Position numbers and translations under genes: made by a program. A stretch of DNA of 64,000 nucleotides from Aquimarina rhabdastrellae (GTDB lineage Bacteria; Bacteroidota; Bacteroidia; Flavobacteriales; Flavobacteriaceae): positions 1-64,000 of the forward strand of contig CANDNT010000012.1 of the NCBI GenBank assembly GCA_947387485.1, given 5' to 3'. The notes under the pieces are model-generated. The model was not told the origin of the DNA and made no database searches. It worked only from the letters and a program-made list of their open reading frames with translations. Shown in pieces: positions 56,034-64,000 of this stretch. Every line of letters begins with the position of its first letter. Position 1 is the stretch's first letter.

Positions 56034-56408
56034 TTACTTTTTTGAATATAAACCTATTTTATTTCCTTCTGTATCTTGTAAAATAGACACAAAACCAAAC
56101 TCTCCGATTGATGTTTTTGATTTTAAGACTTTTCCACCTGCATTTTCAACTCTACTTTCCTCTGTAATACAATCATTAGATGAAAAATACACCACAGTAT
56201 TATTCTTATTAGCAACATAGTTTTCTTTTTCAACAAGAGCTCCTGTTGCATTCGATCCATCATTTTCAAATGGAAATGTGGATTGATTTCCCCACTCAAT
56301 GGGCAAATCAGTTAGTTTTATATCAAAAACAGTTTCATAAAATTTTTTAGCTCGTTCTAATTTGGATACATTGATGTCAAACCAACAAACTGGATTTACA
56401 GTATTCAT
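56034..56408 (-). CDS. VOC-family (glyoxalase-like) protein
   Basis: 124 residues. It starts PVCWFDINVSKLERAKKFYETVFDIKL and ends GEFGFVSILQDTEGNKIGLYSKK, the two ends of the paired beta-alpha-beta-beta-beta units of the vicinal oxygen chelate fold. Members are metal-dependent lyases, dioxygenases or binding proteins; the usual metal ligands are only partly present, so the activity is unclear. It lies about 70 bp after the AraC gene and is probably controlled with it. Confidence 0.8.
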   Translation of the reverse strand: MNTVNPVCWFDINVSKLERAKKFYETVFDIKLTDLPIEWGNQSTFPFENDGSNATGALVEKENYVANKNNTVVYFSSNDCITEESRVENAGGKVLKSKTSIGEFGFVSILQDTEGNKIGLYSKK

Positions 56409-56479
56409 TTTTATAAATTTTAAGTTCTCTGCAAAGTTGAAGATTAGGTTTTACTCAAAATTGTAAAAATGGGACAGAG

Positions 56480-57346
56480 CTATTTTTTCGAATCAAAAAT
56501 CAATGACATCTTTAAATTTTCTCCATAAAATTCTTTTGGTGTAATTCCTGTGAATTTTTTAAAGTCTTTGATAAAATGAGCTTGATCAAAATATTCATTC
56601 TCATAAGCCAAATCGGTTAATTTTGTTTTTTCTTTTTGTAACAAAGATTTTAGTGAAGTTTGCAATCGCACAATCTTTGAGAGTTGTTTTGGACTTAATC
56701 CTATATCTGAAGAAAATTTACGGGTTAGCATTCTACGATTCAAATTGACTTGTTTTGAAAGTTCATTAACAGTAAGTTGTCCTTTATATTTCAAAATTGT
56801 TTCTATTGTAGAATTTATGATTCGATCTTTTACCTCTTGGTCTTTTAATAACTCAAGTAAAAATGTTTCAGCGATATTTATCCGTTGCCTTGTAGTTTTA
56901 GCATTTAAAATTTCTTGCTCTAATTTTTCTCCTTTATCACCAAATAACTCCTTTAAAGGAGTAGGTTTATTTTCCATCTTTTTTATGGGAATGTTGGTAA
57001 AAGGTGAAAATCCATTTGGATGAAACCTAATAACAAAGGTTCCTGTTTTTCCAGTAGGTTCAACGATATAAGGTTTTGTTAATTGACCGATTAAAAAACA
57101 TCTTGGTTGTAGAAAACTATTCTCATTTTCAGGATGGTGCCAATATAAATCTCCATAGTGAAAAATCAATTTCATAGTTCCATCTGGAACAATAGTGTTT
57201 CTTTTTGGTGTTTTTTCTATCGAACTTTCCAATGTCCAAAAACACTTTACAAAGTTTACTAAATCACTATTTGGTTTAAATATTTTTGGATTCACTAGGC
57301 GAATTTTCTGATGATATACTACAAAAATATAAAACATATATAGCAT
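56480..57346 (-). CDS. AraC-family regulator (DUF6597-type sensor domain)
   Basis: 288 residues if started at the first ATG (57346). That ATG lies in an inverted repeat and upstream of a TATTTTTG box (57322-57329), so the true start may be the GTG at 57295 (VNPKIFKPNSDLVNFVKCFWTLE), giving 271 residues. The N-terminal half has the motifs of the AraC-associated sensor domain (FVKCFWTLE, IVPDGTMKLIFHYGD, RFHPNGF). The C-terminal double HTH spans about 185-280 (TVNELSKQVNLNRRMLTRKFSSDIGLSPKQLSKIVRLQTSL ... LAYENEYFDQAHFIKDFKKFTGITPKEF). It probably controls itself and the VOC gene. Confidence 0.88.
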   Translation of the reverse strand: MLYMFYIFVVYHQKIRLVNPKIFKPNSDLVNFVKCFWTLESSIEKTPKRNTIVPDGTMKLIFHYGDLYWHHPENENSFLQPRCFLIGQLTKPYIVEPTGKTGTFVIRFHPNGFSPFTNIPIKKMENKPTPLKELFGDKGEKLEQEILNAKTTRQRINIAETFLLELLKDQEVKDRIINSTIETILKYKGQLTVNELSKQVNLNRRMLTRKFSSDIGLSPKQLSKIVRLQTSLKSLLQKEKTKLTDLAYENEYFDQAHFIKDFKKFTGITPKEFYGENLKMSLIFDSKK

Positions 57347-57365
57347 GTAAAGGCTATATATGTTT
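57332..57365 (-). promoter_or_regulatory. 13-bp inverted-repeat operator of the AraC gene
   Basis: AAACATATATAGC (57332-57344) and GCTATATATGTTT (57353-57365) are perfect 13-bp arms with an 8-base spacer. On the minus strand a -7 box TATTTTTG follows directly (57329-57322), so the repeat covers the -33 region. This is a good site for autoregulation. Confidence 0.6.
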
Positions 57366-57505
57366 ATTTACAAATCTAGGAGATTTCTAGTTCATTTAAA
57401 ATTTATAATAATTTATCTTGTTTTGAATTATTGTGTTTTGCTAGATATATCTTTAAATAAAAAACAAATGTTTCAATAAGATAGCGGAGACTCTTTTATA
57501 GGTGG

Positions 57506-58552
57506 CTAGTTATTCTTATTTAAAGCTTGCATGTATAATTCAACTATTTGTAATAACTTTTTTCCTGTAGGACCAGAAGAAGCGTTAAGCGTTAAAACAA
57601 TAGCAGATTTAAATTTTGGAATATAAACCGCCATTGAGCGAAAAGCATCAATTGCACCATCGTGACCATAAACAGTTAATCCGTTAAAATTATTTACAGA
57701 AATTCCCATTCCCATTTCTTCTTTTGGTGTAGTCATTAATTGTAAGCTTTTTTTCGAAAGCAATTTCCCTGTAAAAAGAGCATTGTAAAAGACACTTATA
57801 TCTTTTGCATTAGATATAATGCCACCTGCACCCATTGTTCCTGTTAAATTTGTATGAAATGTGATAGGTTGCCATGCACCATTTTCTGGATAATAACACA
57901 TTGCTTCGTTTTTAGTGAAATCAATATCTTTACCAAAATCAGTATTTGTTAAATCTAGCTTTGTAATAATTCTTTTTTGTACGATTTCTCGAAAAGTTTG
58001 TTTGTCTACATCTTCGGCTATATAAGACAATAATATATAATTAGAATTTGAATATTCGGTTTTAGAATCTGGTTTAAATAAACTTTTATACCCTTTAATT
58101 TTAGTTAACATTTCCTTTTTGCTTCTAGGCTTACTAATCCAGGCTTCAAAGTTATTCTCTGATGTAATATTATAAATTCCGCTTCTATGATATAACATAT
58201 TAGAAATGGTAATTCTTTTTGAATTTGGGATTTCCGGAAAGTATTGATGTAAATAATTATCTAAGGATAATTTTCCTTCTTCTACTAATTGTAAAATAAT
58301 GGTTGCAGTAAAGGTTTTACTGATAGAACCAATTCTGAATTTGGTTTCGACATTGTTTTTTTTGTTTAATTCGATATTAGAATATCCAATAGCTTTTGTA
58401 AAAAACTCATTACCATTTTTTAAAATTGAAACGGTTCCCATTGCTTCATTATCATTTTCATAATTGGATAGTAAATTATCCAAATTTTGATTTTGAGAAT
58501 AATTGATAAAAGAATAAGTGATTACAAATAAGAATATAAATGCTTTTTTCAT
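57506..58552 (-). CDS. Secreted serine hydrolase (class C beta-lactamase / penicillin-binding fold)
   Basis: 348 residues with a signal peptide (cut near NYSQ). The SxxK motif is S76-I-S-K79, the YxN motif is Y167-S-N169 in TEYSNSNY, and YGHDGA gives the third HxG-type motif. Such proteins are D-amino-acid peptidases, esterases or beta-lactamases. Nothing shows true beta-lactamase activity, so I do not call it a resistance gene. A paralogue with extra membrane helices is at 62065-63459. Confidence 0.85.
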   Translation of the reverse strand: MKKAFIFLFVITYSFINYSQNQNLDNLLSNYENDNEAMGTVSILKNGNEFFTKAIGYSNIELNKKNNVETKFRIGSISKTFTATIILQLVEEGKLSLDNYLHQYFPEIPNSKRITISNMLYHRSGIYNITSENNFEAWISKPRSKKEMLTKIKGYKSLFKPDSKTEYSNSNYILLSYIAEDVDKQTFREIVQKRIITKLDLTNTDFGKDIDFTKNEAMCYYPENGAWQPITFHTNLTGTMGAGGIISNAKDISVFYNALFTGKLLSKKSLQLMTTPKEEMGMGISVNNFNGLTVYGHDGAIDAFRSMAVYIPKFKSAIVLTLNASSGPTGKKLLQIVELYMQALNKNN

Positions 58553-58898
58553 AGATAAATGAAATTTTTGAGTTAATACTTGAAAAGTTCAACTCAAAAG
58601 TGATGTTTTTATATGTCTAAATGATGAAAAAGCGATAGATAACAGAATCTTTAAGTTATTTGACTAAATGAGCAACTTATATAGATTTGCGAGTATGCAA
58701 AATAAGGAGAACATCTTTTGTAAGTTGTATTTTAATATAGTTTTATATTGTGAGGGTTGTTGTATGTTAGTGTTTTAATTTTTTTAGCTAGATATATGTC
58801 TAATCAAAATTCTTGTTAATATACCCACTTGATTATTTCAAATTTTATGATATAATAAACCTCTACTATTCATATATATTGAGAATTTAAGGCTTTTT
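58553..58898. other. Non-coding stretch
   Basis: 346 bases between two minus-strand genes. I see no ORF, convincing hairpin or repeat in it beyond ordinary A/T-rich sequence; it should contain the promoter of the serine hydrolase gene. Confidence 0.4.
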
Positions 58899-59297
58899 TT
58901 ATTGTAAATTGAGTTGCCAAGAGATTCCAAATTTATCTTCTACAAAACCAAATTTTTGACTGAAGCCATAGTTATTTAAAGGCATCATAATTTTTCCGTC
59001 TTCAGATAGTTTGGTAAATAATTTTTCTAGATCACTTTCGTTTACACATTCTACATAATTTGAAACTGCTGGAGTAAAATCCCAATCATGTATTGCTGGA
59101 CTGTCGCTGCACATGAACAACTTACCATTTAAATCAAATATAGCATGCATTATAGTTCCTTCTTTTCCCGGACCTTCTTTTCCCCAACGCTTAATATTTA
59201 TGATTTTAGAATTATCAAATAATCCAATATAAAAATTCATAGCCTGTTCTGCATTTTCTTTTTGAAATGTTAAGAATGTTGTGATCTGTCCTTTCAT
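58899..59297 (-). CDS. PhnB-like VOC protein
   Basis: 132 residues. QITTFLTFQKENAEQAMNFYIGLFDNSKI, HAIFDLNGKLFMCSDSPAIHDWDFTPAVSNYVEC and KFGFVEDKFGISWQLNL match the PhnB / 3-demethylubiquinone-methyltransferase-like branch of the VOC superfamily. Despite that name, these small proteins have no proven methyltransferase activity. The start is the ATG at 59297. It stands alone. Confidence 0.82.
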   Translation of the reverse strand: MKGQITTFLTFQKENAEQAMNFYIGLFDNSKIINIKRWGKEGPGKEGTIMHAIFDLNGKLFMCSDSPAIHDWDFTPAVSNYVECVNESDLEKLFTKLSEDGKIMMPLNNYGFSQKFGFVEDKFGISWQLNLQ

Positions 59298-59352
59298 GTT
59301 ATTTGGTTTTTTTGTTATTATTTTGTTTAAAGCCTGAACAATTTAAATTAGT

Positions 59353-59579
59353 AAAGTTGTGCATCTTTAATTGTTATGTGGTTATTTCAATTTACTGCAA
59401 ATTTGCAGTTTGCACAACTTTTTATAAATGCACTACGGGTAATACTAAATCTTTTGATACATTCAAAACTAGAATTATATCTAAAATCACTACTTTGACT
59501 CCTGTTCAATATCTAAATCATTTTGTTTTAAATAAAAACTTGAAGAATATTCAAGTCAATTTATCTTAAATGCACTACG
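59353..59579. repeat. Nested inverted repeats and a 13-bp direct repeat in non-coding DNA
   Basis: AAAGTTGTGCA (59353-59363) and TGCACAACTTT (59411-59421) are perfect 11-bp arms around a perfect 16-bp palindrome ACTGCAAATTTGCAGT (59394-59409). TAAATGCACTACG occurs at 59425-59437 and again at 59567-59579, 142 bases apart, with CTTGAA/TTCAAG (59540-59556 region) just before the second copy. An 88-codon plus-strand frame here (59303-59569) has no protein-like features. It looks like a dispersed or mobile-element remnant, but I cannot name it. Confidence 0.5.
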
Positions 59580-59581
59580 AA

Positions 59582-59698
59582 TTACTTTAGTTTTTTATAG
59601 TTAGCAGAATTCCAATTGAATTCTATTATATCAATAGTAAGAACCCCGGGAGAACTATCACTTGTTTTTTTGCAAGCAATAATTTTTTGGATATTCAT
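59582..59698 (-). CDS. 38-codon ORF overlapping the DUF6090 gene end (doubtful)
   Basis: In another frame over the 3' end of the gene at 59658, an ATG at 59698 opens 38 codons (starts MNIQKIIACKKT, ends SANYKKLK). The parallel frame in the copied block at 32.6 kb reads MSIQKIIAYKKT and runs into the DUF1877-like gene. Here it may be the remains of a downstream gene joined at the same point, or chance. Confidence 0.2.
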   Translation of the reverse strand: MNIQKIIACKKTSDSSPGVLTIDIIEFNWNSANYKKLK

Positions 59699-60440
59699 TT
59701 TCTATAAGTTCCAATATCTTTTTAACATTAGTTATTGCTGTTTGATAGTAGCTTATTTTATAGATTCTAAACCACAATATTTCAGACATTAAAAACTTAA
59801 ATTCTTCGTCTTTTTTCAGTTTTTCTTCATCCAAAGGAATATATCCAATTATCTGTTTTATACCATTTCCAAAATCTCTAGGATAGGTGATTTTTAAAGA
59901 ATCTCCTAAATACAAATTGTATTTAATGTTTGGATTTCGGTTTACTTTAAAGTTCTTTTTAAAATAAGGAGTTAAGTAATTATTTATGTCTGGATGTAGG
60001 TTATTTCCTTTTGATATTCTCGGAAAATAATTGTTATACACTAATGTAATTAAATCTCTTAATGAGTCATTTTGAATAATGCCCATTCCTGAGTTTTTTA
60101 AATTCTCAAAAGCTGATGTATTAGGAAAAATATATTCATCTTTTGTAGTCCAATAAAAATCCATCATTAAAGAATCTGCATGTATTTTACTTGAGTCAAT
60201 AAATTGCTGTACTTTTAATTGACTTTTAAGAGCATTTCTATGGATTTCAATATCATTTTTTAAATCGATTAAATTGTCATTTAATTCAAAGTAAATCTGA
60301 CAGATAATTTCTCTTTCAGTCTTTTTTTCTTTAATCTTTTCACCCCAATTGGTCAAATAAAATGCTATTAAAACACCGATTACTATGATTATGATTTCGA
60401 TCAAATATTTATAGATATTCTTTTTTGTTGATGTATTCAT
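59658..60440 (-). CDS. DUF6090-type membrane-anchored protein
   Basis: 260 residues from the ATG at 60440 (MNTSTKKN); the TTG 15 bases earlier is less likely. One membrane helix near the start (YLIEIIIIVIGVLIAFYLTNWGEKIKEKKTERE) and a long, mostly helical exported or cytoplasmic part (LNDNLIDLKNDIEIHRNALKSQ, ENLKNSGMGIIQNDSLRDLITLVYNNYF). This matches the flavobacterial DUF6090 pattern, of unknown function. Its last third is duplicated at 32633-32981. The XRE gene lies 187 bp upstream on the same strand. Confidence 0.7.
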   Translation of the reverse strand: MNTSTKKNIYKYLIEIIIIVIGVLIAFYLTNWGEKIKEKKTEREIICQIYFELNDNLIDLKNDIEIHRNALKSQLKVQQFIDSSKIHADSLMMDFYWTTKDEYIFPNTSAFENLKNSGMGIIQNDSLRDLITLVYNNYFPRISKGNNLHPDINNYLTPYFKKNFKVNRNPNIKYNLYLGDSLKITYPRDFGNGIKQIIGYIPLDEEKLKKDEEFKFLMSEILWFRIYKISYYQTAITNVKKILELIENEYPKNYCLQKNK

Positions 60441-60626
60441 TCTAATTATTGTCAATAAACTATAGTGCTGAATCGCAAATCTATAAGATTTTCAATGAAC
60501 TTAAAATTATTAGAATCAATAAATAACCTCAAATAGTGTTGAACTCTTTGAGGATACTTTATAAGCTAATTTGTTTATATTTTACGAGTGATGACTTAAA
60601 TAGATATTATCATGACCAGTCATTTT

Positions 60627-61292
60627 TTAAAACGATAAAGATCTATTTTGCTTTTTTAGTCTTAAATCCAATAAAAAGGCTATACCTATCAAAAGTATTG
60701 CTGTCAAGATTACTCCAGTTTTGATAGTAATAGCAATATTACTTTGAACTGTAAAACCAATAGCAAATGAAATCGCAAAACTTGATACCCATAGGGTATA
60801 AAAATTTGCAGGCATGAATCCTAAATTATTTTTTAGATACTTTTTGAACATTATTAATTTGCGTTTGAAAATTTCATTACTAAATGACGGAATTTTTTCA
60901 AGTTCCAGATATTGAATATAACTTTCAATAGCTTCTTTCTGTTCAGGAGCTAAGTCTTTTTGCTTTAGTTTTTCTAATATGGAGATAAATGCTTCAAAGG
61001 TTTTGATTTCTGTTTTTTTATTAGTTTTTGAAAGCTGTTTTTTGAGAAAGATTATAGTAGCTTTTAAATCATTTGTTTCAGCAATAGCATTGACACCTGT
61101 TAGTTCAGTTAAAGGTATGTCTAAGGCATGGGCTATTCTTTTGATAGTTTCTCCAGTTGGTTGGGATTCATTGTTTTCAATTCTTTGGATAGTCCTTAAA
61201 CTTACTCTTGATTCTTCTGCCAGATATTCTTGAGACAGACCTCTTAAAGCTCTTAATTCTTTTAATCTTTTTGCTAAATCTTTTGTTTCCAT
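60627..61292 (-). CDS. XRE-family regulator with C-terminal membrane helices
   Basis: 221 residues. The N-terminal HTH_3 domain is at about 7-62 (LAKRLKELRALRGLSQEYLAEESRVSLRTIQRIENNESQPTGETIKRIAHALDIPLTEL). A helical linker follows, then two membrane helices (TLWVSSFAISFAIGFTV and IKTGVILTAILLIGIAFLLDL). Membrane-tethered XRE regulators of this form are common in Bacteroidota. Three phased iterons lie 55-82 bases before its start, and a DUF6090 gene lies downstream as a possible target. Confidence 0.85.
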   Translation of the reverse strand: METKDLAKRLKELRALRGLSQEYLAEESRVSLRTIQRIENNESQPTGETIKRIAHALDIPLTELTGVNAIAETNDLKATIIFLKKQLSKTNKKTEIKTFEAFISILEKLKQKDLAPEQKEAIESYIQYLELEKIPSFSNEIFKRKLIMFKKYLKNNLGFMPANFYTLWVSSFAISFAIGFTVQSNIAITIKTGVILTAILLIGIAFLLDLRLKKQNRSLSF

Positions 61293-61314
61293 GTTATAGT
61301 ATTTATTGTTTTAG

Positions 61315-61322
61315 CAAATGTA
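61315..61322 (-). promoter_or_regulatory. -7 promoter box of the XRE gene
   Basis: The minus strand reads TACATTTG, an exact TAnnTTTG match, 22 bases before the ATG at 61292. No clear TTG is present at -33, which fits a promoter that needs an activator. Confidence 0.5.
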
Positions 61323-61346
61323 TACGGTAAACATATTTGTTCCCCA

Positions 61347-61374
61347 CGTCATGCTGACGTCATCTTTGCGTCAT
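61347..61374 (-). promoter_or_regulatory. Three 11-bp-spaced iterons before the XRE gene
   Basis: CGTCAT occurs at 61347-61352, 61358-61363 and 61369-61374 (ATGACG on the minus strand), each start exactly 11 bases from the last, about one helical turn. They lie 25-60 bases upstream of the -7 box. A palindrome TGACGTCA (61355-61362) lies inside. This looks like a cooperative binding array for the XRE protein. Confidence 0.55.
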
Positions 61375-61459
61375 TGTATATAAAAGTTTGTATATGAGTT
61401 GTTAAGAGTTTACAGGGGGACATAAGACACCTTAATAAGATTGTTTATTCTAGCTGATA

Positions 61460-61801
61460 TTAGATATCATTTACGTTTGAAAAATGTTTAGTTGAATCTA
61501 TCCAATTCCATTCTGATTTTCCAAAATTTCCTGAATCTTCAATGACTTTTAAATGAGTTTCATTGATTATTTCAATTTTAATTTCTCCATATAAACAATC
61601 TTTCCCAACTGGGATATCTGACCAAGTCAACTCGATAAAATTGTCTATTATTTTTCCAAACCCAACATGACACCAATTTACTGCTAAACCATATTCTATA
61701 GTTTTTTGATTCATACCTAACCAGTAAATAGAATCTTCTACAATATTTATCCAAAATGGATTTTTTCCTTTTGATTTCCAATATCCAGGTTTAACTTTCA
61801 T
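61460..61801 (-). CDS. Uncharacterised 113-residue protein
   Basis: Small soluble protein of beta type: WKSKGKNPFWINIVEDSIYWLGM, IIDNFIELTWSDIPVGK, YGEIKIEIINETHLKVIEDSGNFGKSEWNWI. It resembles small lipocalin-like or avidin-like sheets but I do not recognise a family. Start is the ATG at 61801. Confidence 0.6.
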   Translation of the reverse strand: MKVKPGYWKSKGKNPFWINIVEDSIYWLGMNQKTIEYGLAVNWCHVGFGKIIDNFIELTWSDIPVGKDCLYGEIKIEIINETHLKVIEDSGNFGKSEWNWIDSTKHFSNVNDI

Positions 61802-62035
61802 GGAGTGTTTTTTTATTAGACGAACAACAAATTTATAAAGAATATGGTTACTTTATATTCTAATCATTAATCCTTTTATAACAATAAAGATATCTGGGTT
61901 TTCTTTTAACAAAAGAACACATACTATCAGGTTAAAAGAGAGGAAATGATTTATATATGAAAAAAGTTGAATGCCTTTTTCTAATTAAAATAGATAAACA
62001 TAGAAAGCCTATAATCTTCAAATAACTCTATTTTA

Positions 62036-62068
62036 TAGTGCAGTGTGAGATATTTCACTCTACACTAT
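62036..62068. terminator. Imperfect hairpin at the end of the serine hydrolase gene
   Basis: TAGTGCAGTGTGA and TCACTCTACACTA pair with two mismatches around GATATT. A T-run follows on the plus strand only, so its value as a terminator for the minus-strand gene is uncertain. Confidence 0.35.
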
Positions 62069-63459
62069 TTTTTTTGTTTAAAGTTAGTTTTTGCTTTATT
62101 AAAATAAATTATTAACGAAATTAAAAATAGTAATACAGCTATTAGAATAACACTATAACCACTTGTAGGATCAAACTGTAAAGCTAATTTTAAATTAGCA
62201 CCATTAAGTTTGGGAAACAAGACTAAAATTGTTATTGAAAAAAGAAAGCCTGAGATTAATAATAAATTGGGAAATATTTTTCTAGACAGTTTTATTGGAA
62301 AAGATAAACGCTTCCATTTTTTGATTTGAAATAAGAAAATAGCGAATAAGAGTAATACTATAACTGGTAAATTTCTATAGTAACGAAAAGAAGAGGTATT
62401 ATTATATTTTTGATCCATTAAGATACTTGCAATTCCATCTATAATTTCTGAACTTGGAGTTTGATTTGAATTTATTAAGACTACGATCGATTTATTAATA
62501 GAAGGTAACATATACATACTAGATTCAAAACTCTTATTGGTTCCATTATGATAAAATATATCATTAAAAATGCGCCAACCAAGCCCATAACCAGATTTAT
62601 TATTTTGATTAGGGGTGAATAATTGTTTTGTAGTATTGGGGTTTAATATAGTATTAGTGTCATTATTATAACTATTCATTAATTGACGTAAATAAATAGC
62701 CATATCATTAGCAGTGCTTGAAATCAGACCTGAAGGAATTTCTTGATCGTGAAAACTTTTCTTGAATTTTAATATAGGATAGTATAAAAAATATTGATAG
62801 CTATCTATTAAGTTTGAACTTGAACTAGTCGATGTTTCGTTTAAATTCATAGGTTTGGTAATATAAGTATATAAGCAATCTTCAAATTTCATACCTGTAA
62901 CATGCTCAATTACGAAGCCTAATAATCTATAATTAGCATTAGAATACATATAAGGTTGTTCTGATAAATCCTGTGGTTCAAGCTTTTTAAGTATTTGAGC
63001 ATAATAATTTTTATAATTAAAGCTTGTATCATTTTCTATAAAAGTTTCACCTATAGAAGTACTTATACCTGAAGTATGTTGAAGTAAATTTTTTAGAGTA
63101 ATCTTATCAGAAATATTTTTATTTTTATATTCAAACCAATCTAGGTATTTATTGACAGGATCATCAATACTTAATATTCCTTTTTCTTGTAATAAGAGTG
63201 TAAGTAAAGCCGTAAAAGACTTACTATTTGATCCAATTAAATATTTATCACCTTTTTGAGCATCTCCAAAATGTTTTAGATATATAGTATTATGTTGATC
63301 TGTTATAGCGACAGCAATACTGGGGGAGTTATAAAAAGCTTTTTTGTTTTCGACAAATTCAGTGATTTCATTAATTTTTTTAGTAGTAAGTATGGAATCA
63401 TTTTGAGCTGAGATTGATATGTAAGTGAAGAGCAAAATGAATAATAAAGTTGTTCTCAT
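62065..63459 (-). CDS. Serine hydrolase (beta-lactamase-like fold) with C-terminal membrane helices
   Basis: 464 residues with a signal peptide (ISISAQ). The SxxK motif is S77-N-S-K80, the YxN motif is in MYSNANY and the third motif in YHNGTNKS. After the catalytic domain (to about 350) come three membrane helices (LPVIVLLLFAIFLFQI, LLLISGFLFSITILVLF, YSVILIAVLLFLISLIIYF), which tether it to the inner membrane with the active site outside the cytoplasm. This layout is known among penicillin-binding-like hydrolases of Bacteroidota. The substrate is unknown and no resistance role is implied. Confidence 0.85.
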   Translation of the reverse strand: MRTTLLFILLFTYISISAQNDSILTTKKINEITEFVENKKAFYNSPSIAVAITDQHNTIYLKHFGDAQKGDKYLIGSNSKSFTALLTLLLQEKGILSIDDPVNKYLDWFEYKNKNISDKITLKNLLQHTSGISTSIGETFIENDTSFNYKNYYAQILKKLEPQDLSEQPYMYSNANYRLLGFVIEHVTGMKFEDCLYTYITKPMNLNETSTSSSSNLIDSYQYFLYYPILKFKKSFHDQEIPSGLISSTANDMAIYLRQLMNSYNNDTNTILNPNTTKQLFTPNQNNKSGYGLGWRIFNDIFYHNGTNKSFESSMYMLPSINKSIVVLINSNQTPSSEIIDGIASILMDQKYNNTSSFRYYRNLPVIVLLLFAIFLFQIKKWKRLSFPIKLSRKIFPNLLLISGFLFSITILVLFPKLNGANLKLALQFDPTSGYSVILIAVLLFLISLIIYFNKAKTNFKQKK

Positions 63460-63610
63460 AAAGTTGTTTTTTTATAACGTAATCAGTTTAGTGTCTTAAC
63501 TTTTTATAGTTAAAACATGATTTTTGAATGTTAAATCCGTGATTTTAGATTAGATTATTTTTTAGTAATAATTAGTACAGAGGTTATAGTACTATTAGTA
63601 AGCAAGGCGT

Positions 63611-64000
63611 TTATTTATCTAATTTTTTAAGCCTTTCTTGAGCAGCTATATTACCATCTATTTTGATAGCTTTTTTATAATATGCGATTGCTTCTTTTTT
63701 GTTACTTTCTTTTTCATGAAATTTTCCCATAGCAAAATAACTTCTAGAATCATTAGGATAAAAATGAAGATTGATTTCAAGAAAAGCTTTTGCTTTTTTG
63801 GGTAAATCATGAGTTTCTAGAATAAAGAATGCAACATCATTTACAAATTGCCAATCAGGTTTCATCTCTCTCTTAAAGTGTGTACTCAAGGTTTTAAAAT
63901 GAGAATAATAAGGATCTGTAAGTTCTTTTGCCGTATAACCCTTAGGAGTATTAAACAGCCATCTTGCATTAAATTTATACCAGCTAAATAAGTTTTTTAT
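63611..64000 (-). CDS. C-terminal part of an esterase-TPR protein (5' end outside window)
   Basis: The frame is open to the right edge, so the gene starts beyond 64000. The visible 129 codons read WYKFNARWLFNTPKGYTAKELTDPYYSHFKTLS, the end of an esterase-D-like alpha/beta hydrolase domain (PF00756 type), then HFKREMKPDWQFVNDVAFFIL and a TPR pair (LEINLHFYPNDSRSYFAMGKFHEKESNKKEAIAYYKKAIKID). The combination of an esterase-D-like domain with a TPR tail is known in Bacteroidota hydrolases of uncertain substrate. The catalytic serine is not in view. Confidence 0.7.
   Translation of the reverse strand: MKNLFSWYKFNARWLFNTPKGYTAKELTDPYYSHFKTLSTHFKREMKPDWQFVNDVAFFILETHDLPKKAKAFLEINLHFYPNDSRSYFAMGKFHEKESNKKEAIAYYKKAIKIDGNIAAQERLKKLDK

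Noticed and set aside
57506..58552. Beta-lactamase resistance gene
   Set aside because: Only the general serine penicillin-recognising fold (SxxK, YxN) is visible. These motifs are shared with peptidases and esterases, and nothing points to a true class C beta-lactamase. The same holds for 62065-63459.
59303..59569. 88-codon plus-strand frame
   Set aside because: It lies across nested inverted and direct repeats, lacks protein-like features and runs against neighbouring genes; treated as repeat-element DNA.

Overview
The window is AT-rich DNA from a marine-type member of the Flavobacteriaceae (Bacteroidota). Several things point there. Many secreted proteins end in a type A sorting domain of the type IX secretion system (T9SS). 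Lipoproteins carry the Bacteroidota Cys-Ser-x-Asp-Asp start after the lipobox. Several promoters match the Bacteroidota -7 box TAnnTTTG, and Shine-Dalgarno sequences are mostly absent. An arginine operon with a transcarbamylase of the N-acyl-ornithine type also fits. The genus cannot be fixed from the sequence alone; Aquimarina- or Kordia-like relatives would fit. I see no tRNA, rRNA, CRISPR array, prophage or intact insertion sequence.

Layout. 1-4.7 kb: the end of a large T9SS surface protein, a VCBS-repeat T9SS protein, an unknown protein and a small lipoprotein. 4.8-13.9 kb: one minus-strand operon for arginine synthesis (GNAT, argG, argC, proC, argD, a 47-codon ORF, argF', argB, argE, argH), preceded by a leader containing a 22-codon ORF with three consecutive arginine codons. 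14-19.9 kb: assorted housekeeping and unknown genes, including a large PLP enzyme. 20-21.5 kb: a MarR regulator and an NAD(P)H oxidoreductase fused to an NTF2-like domain, sharing one operator sequence. 21.6-27.7 kb: a hydrolase, an AraC regulator, and a tight three-gene unit (hydrolase-DUF885 fusion, SDR, methyltransferase). 27.9-35.4 kb: a TPR-HTH regulator, a Kelch lipoprotein, and a minus-strand group with a SUKH protein, a DUF1877-like protein, a DJ-1 protein and a SnoaL-like lipoprotein.

35.8-48.4 kb is the most striking region. It holds two giant leucine-rich-repeat surface proteins (1460 and 2310 residues) built from 4 and 8 copies of one module. Between them lies a 357-residue T9SS protein with a possibly cohesin-like N-terminus. 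The first giant has no T9SS sorting domain and ends instead in two dockerin-like calcium motifs, which suggests that it docks on its neighbour. A second TPR-HTH regulator follows.

50-64 kb: membrane and peptidase genes, a LytS/LytTR two-component pair, VOC proteins, an AraC regulator with a 13-bp inverted-repeat operator, two penicillin-binding-like serine hydrolases, a DUF6090-type membrane protein whose 3' end is duplicated 27 kb away inside the SUKH/DUF1877 locus, an XRE regulator with three helically phased iterons, and a truncated esterase-TPR gene at the right edge.
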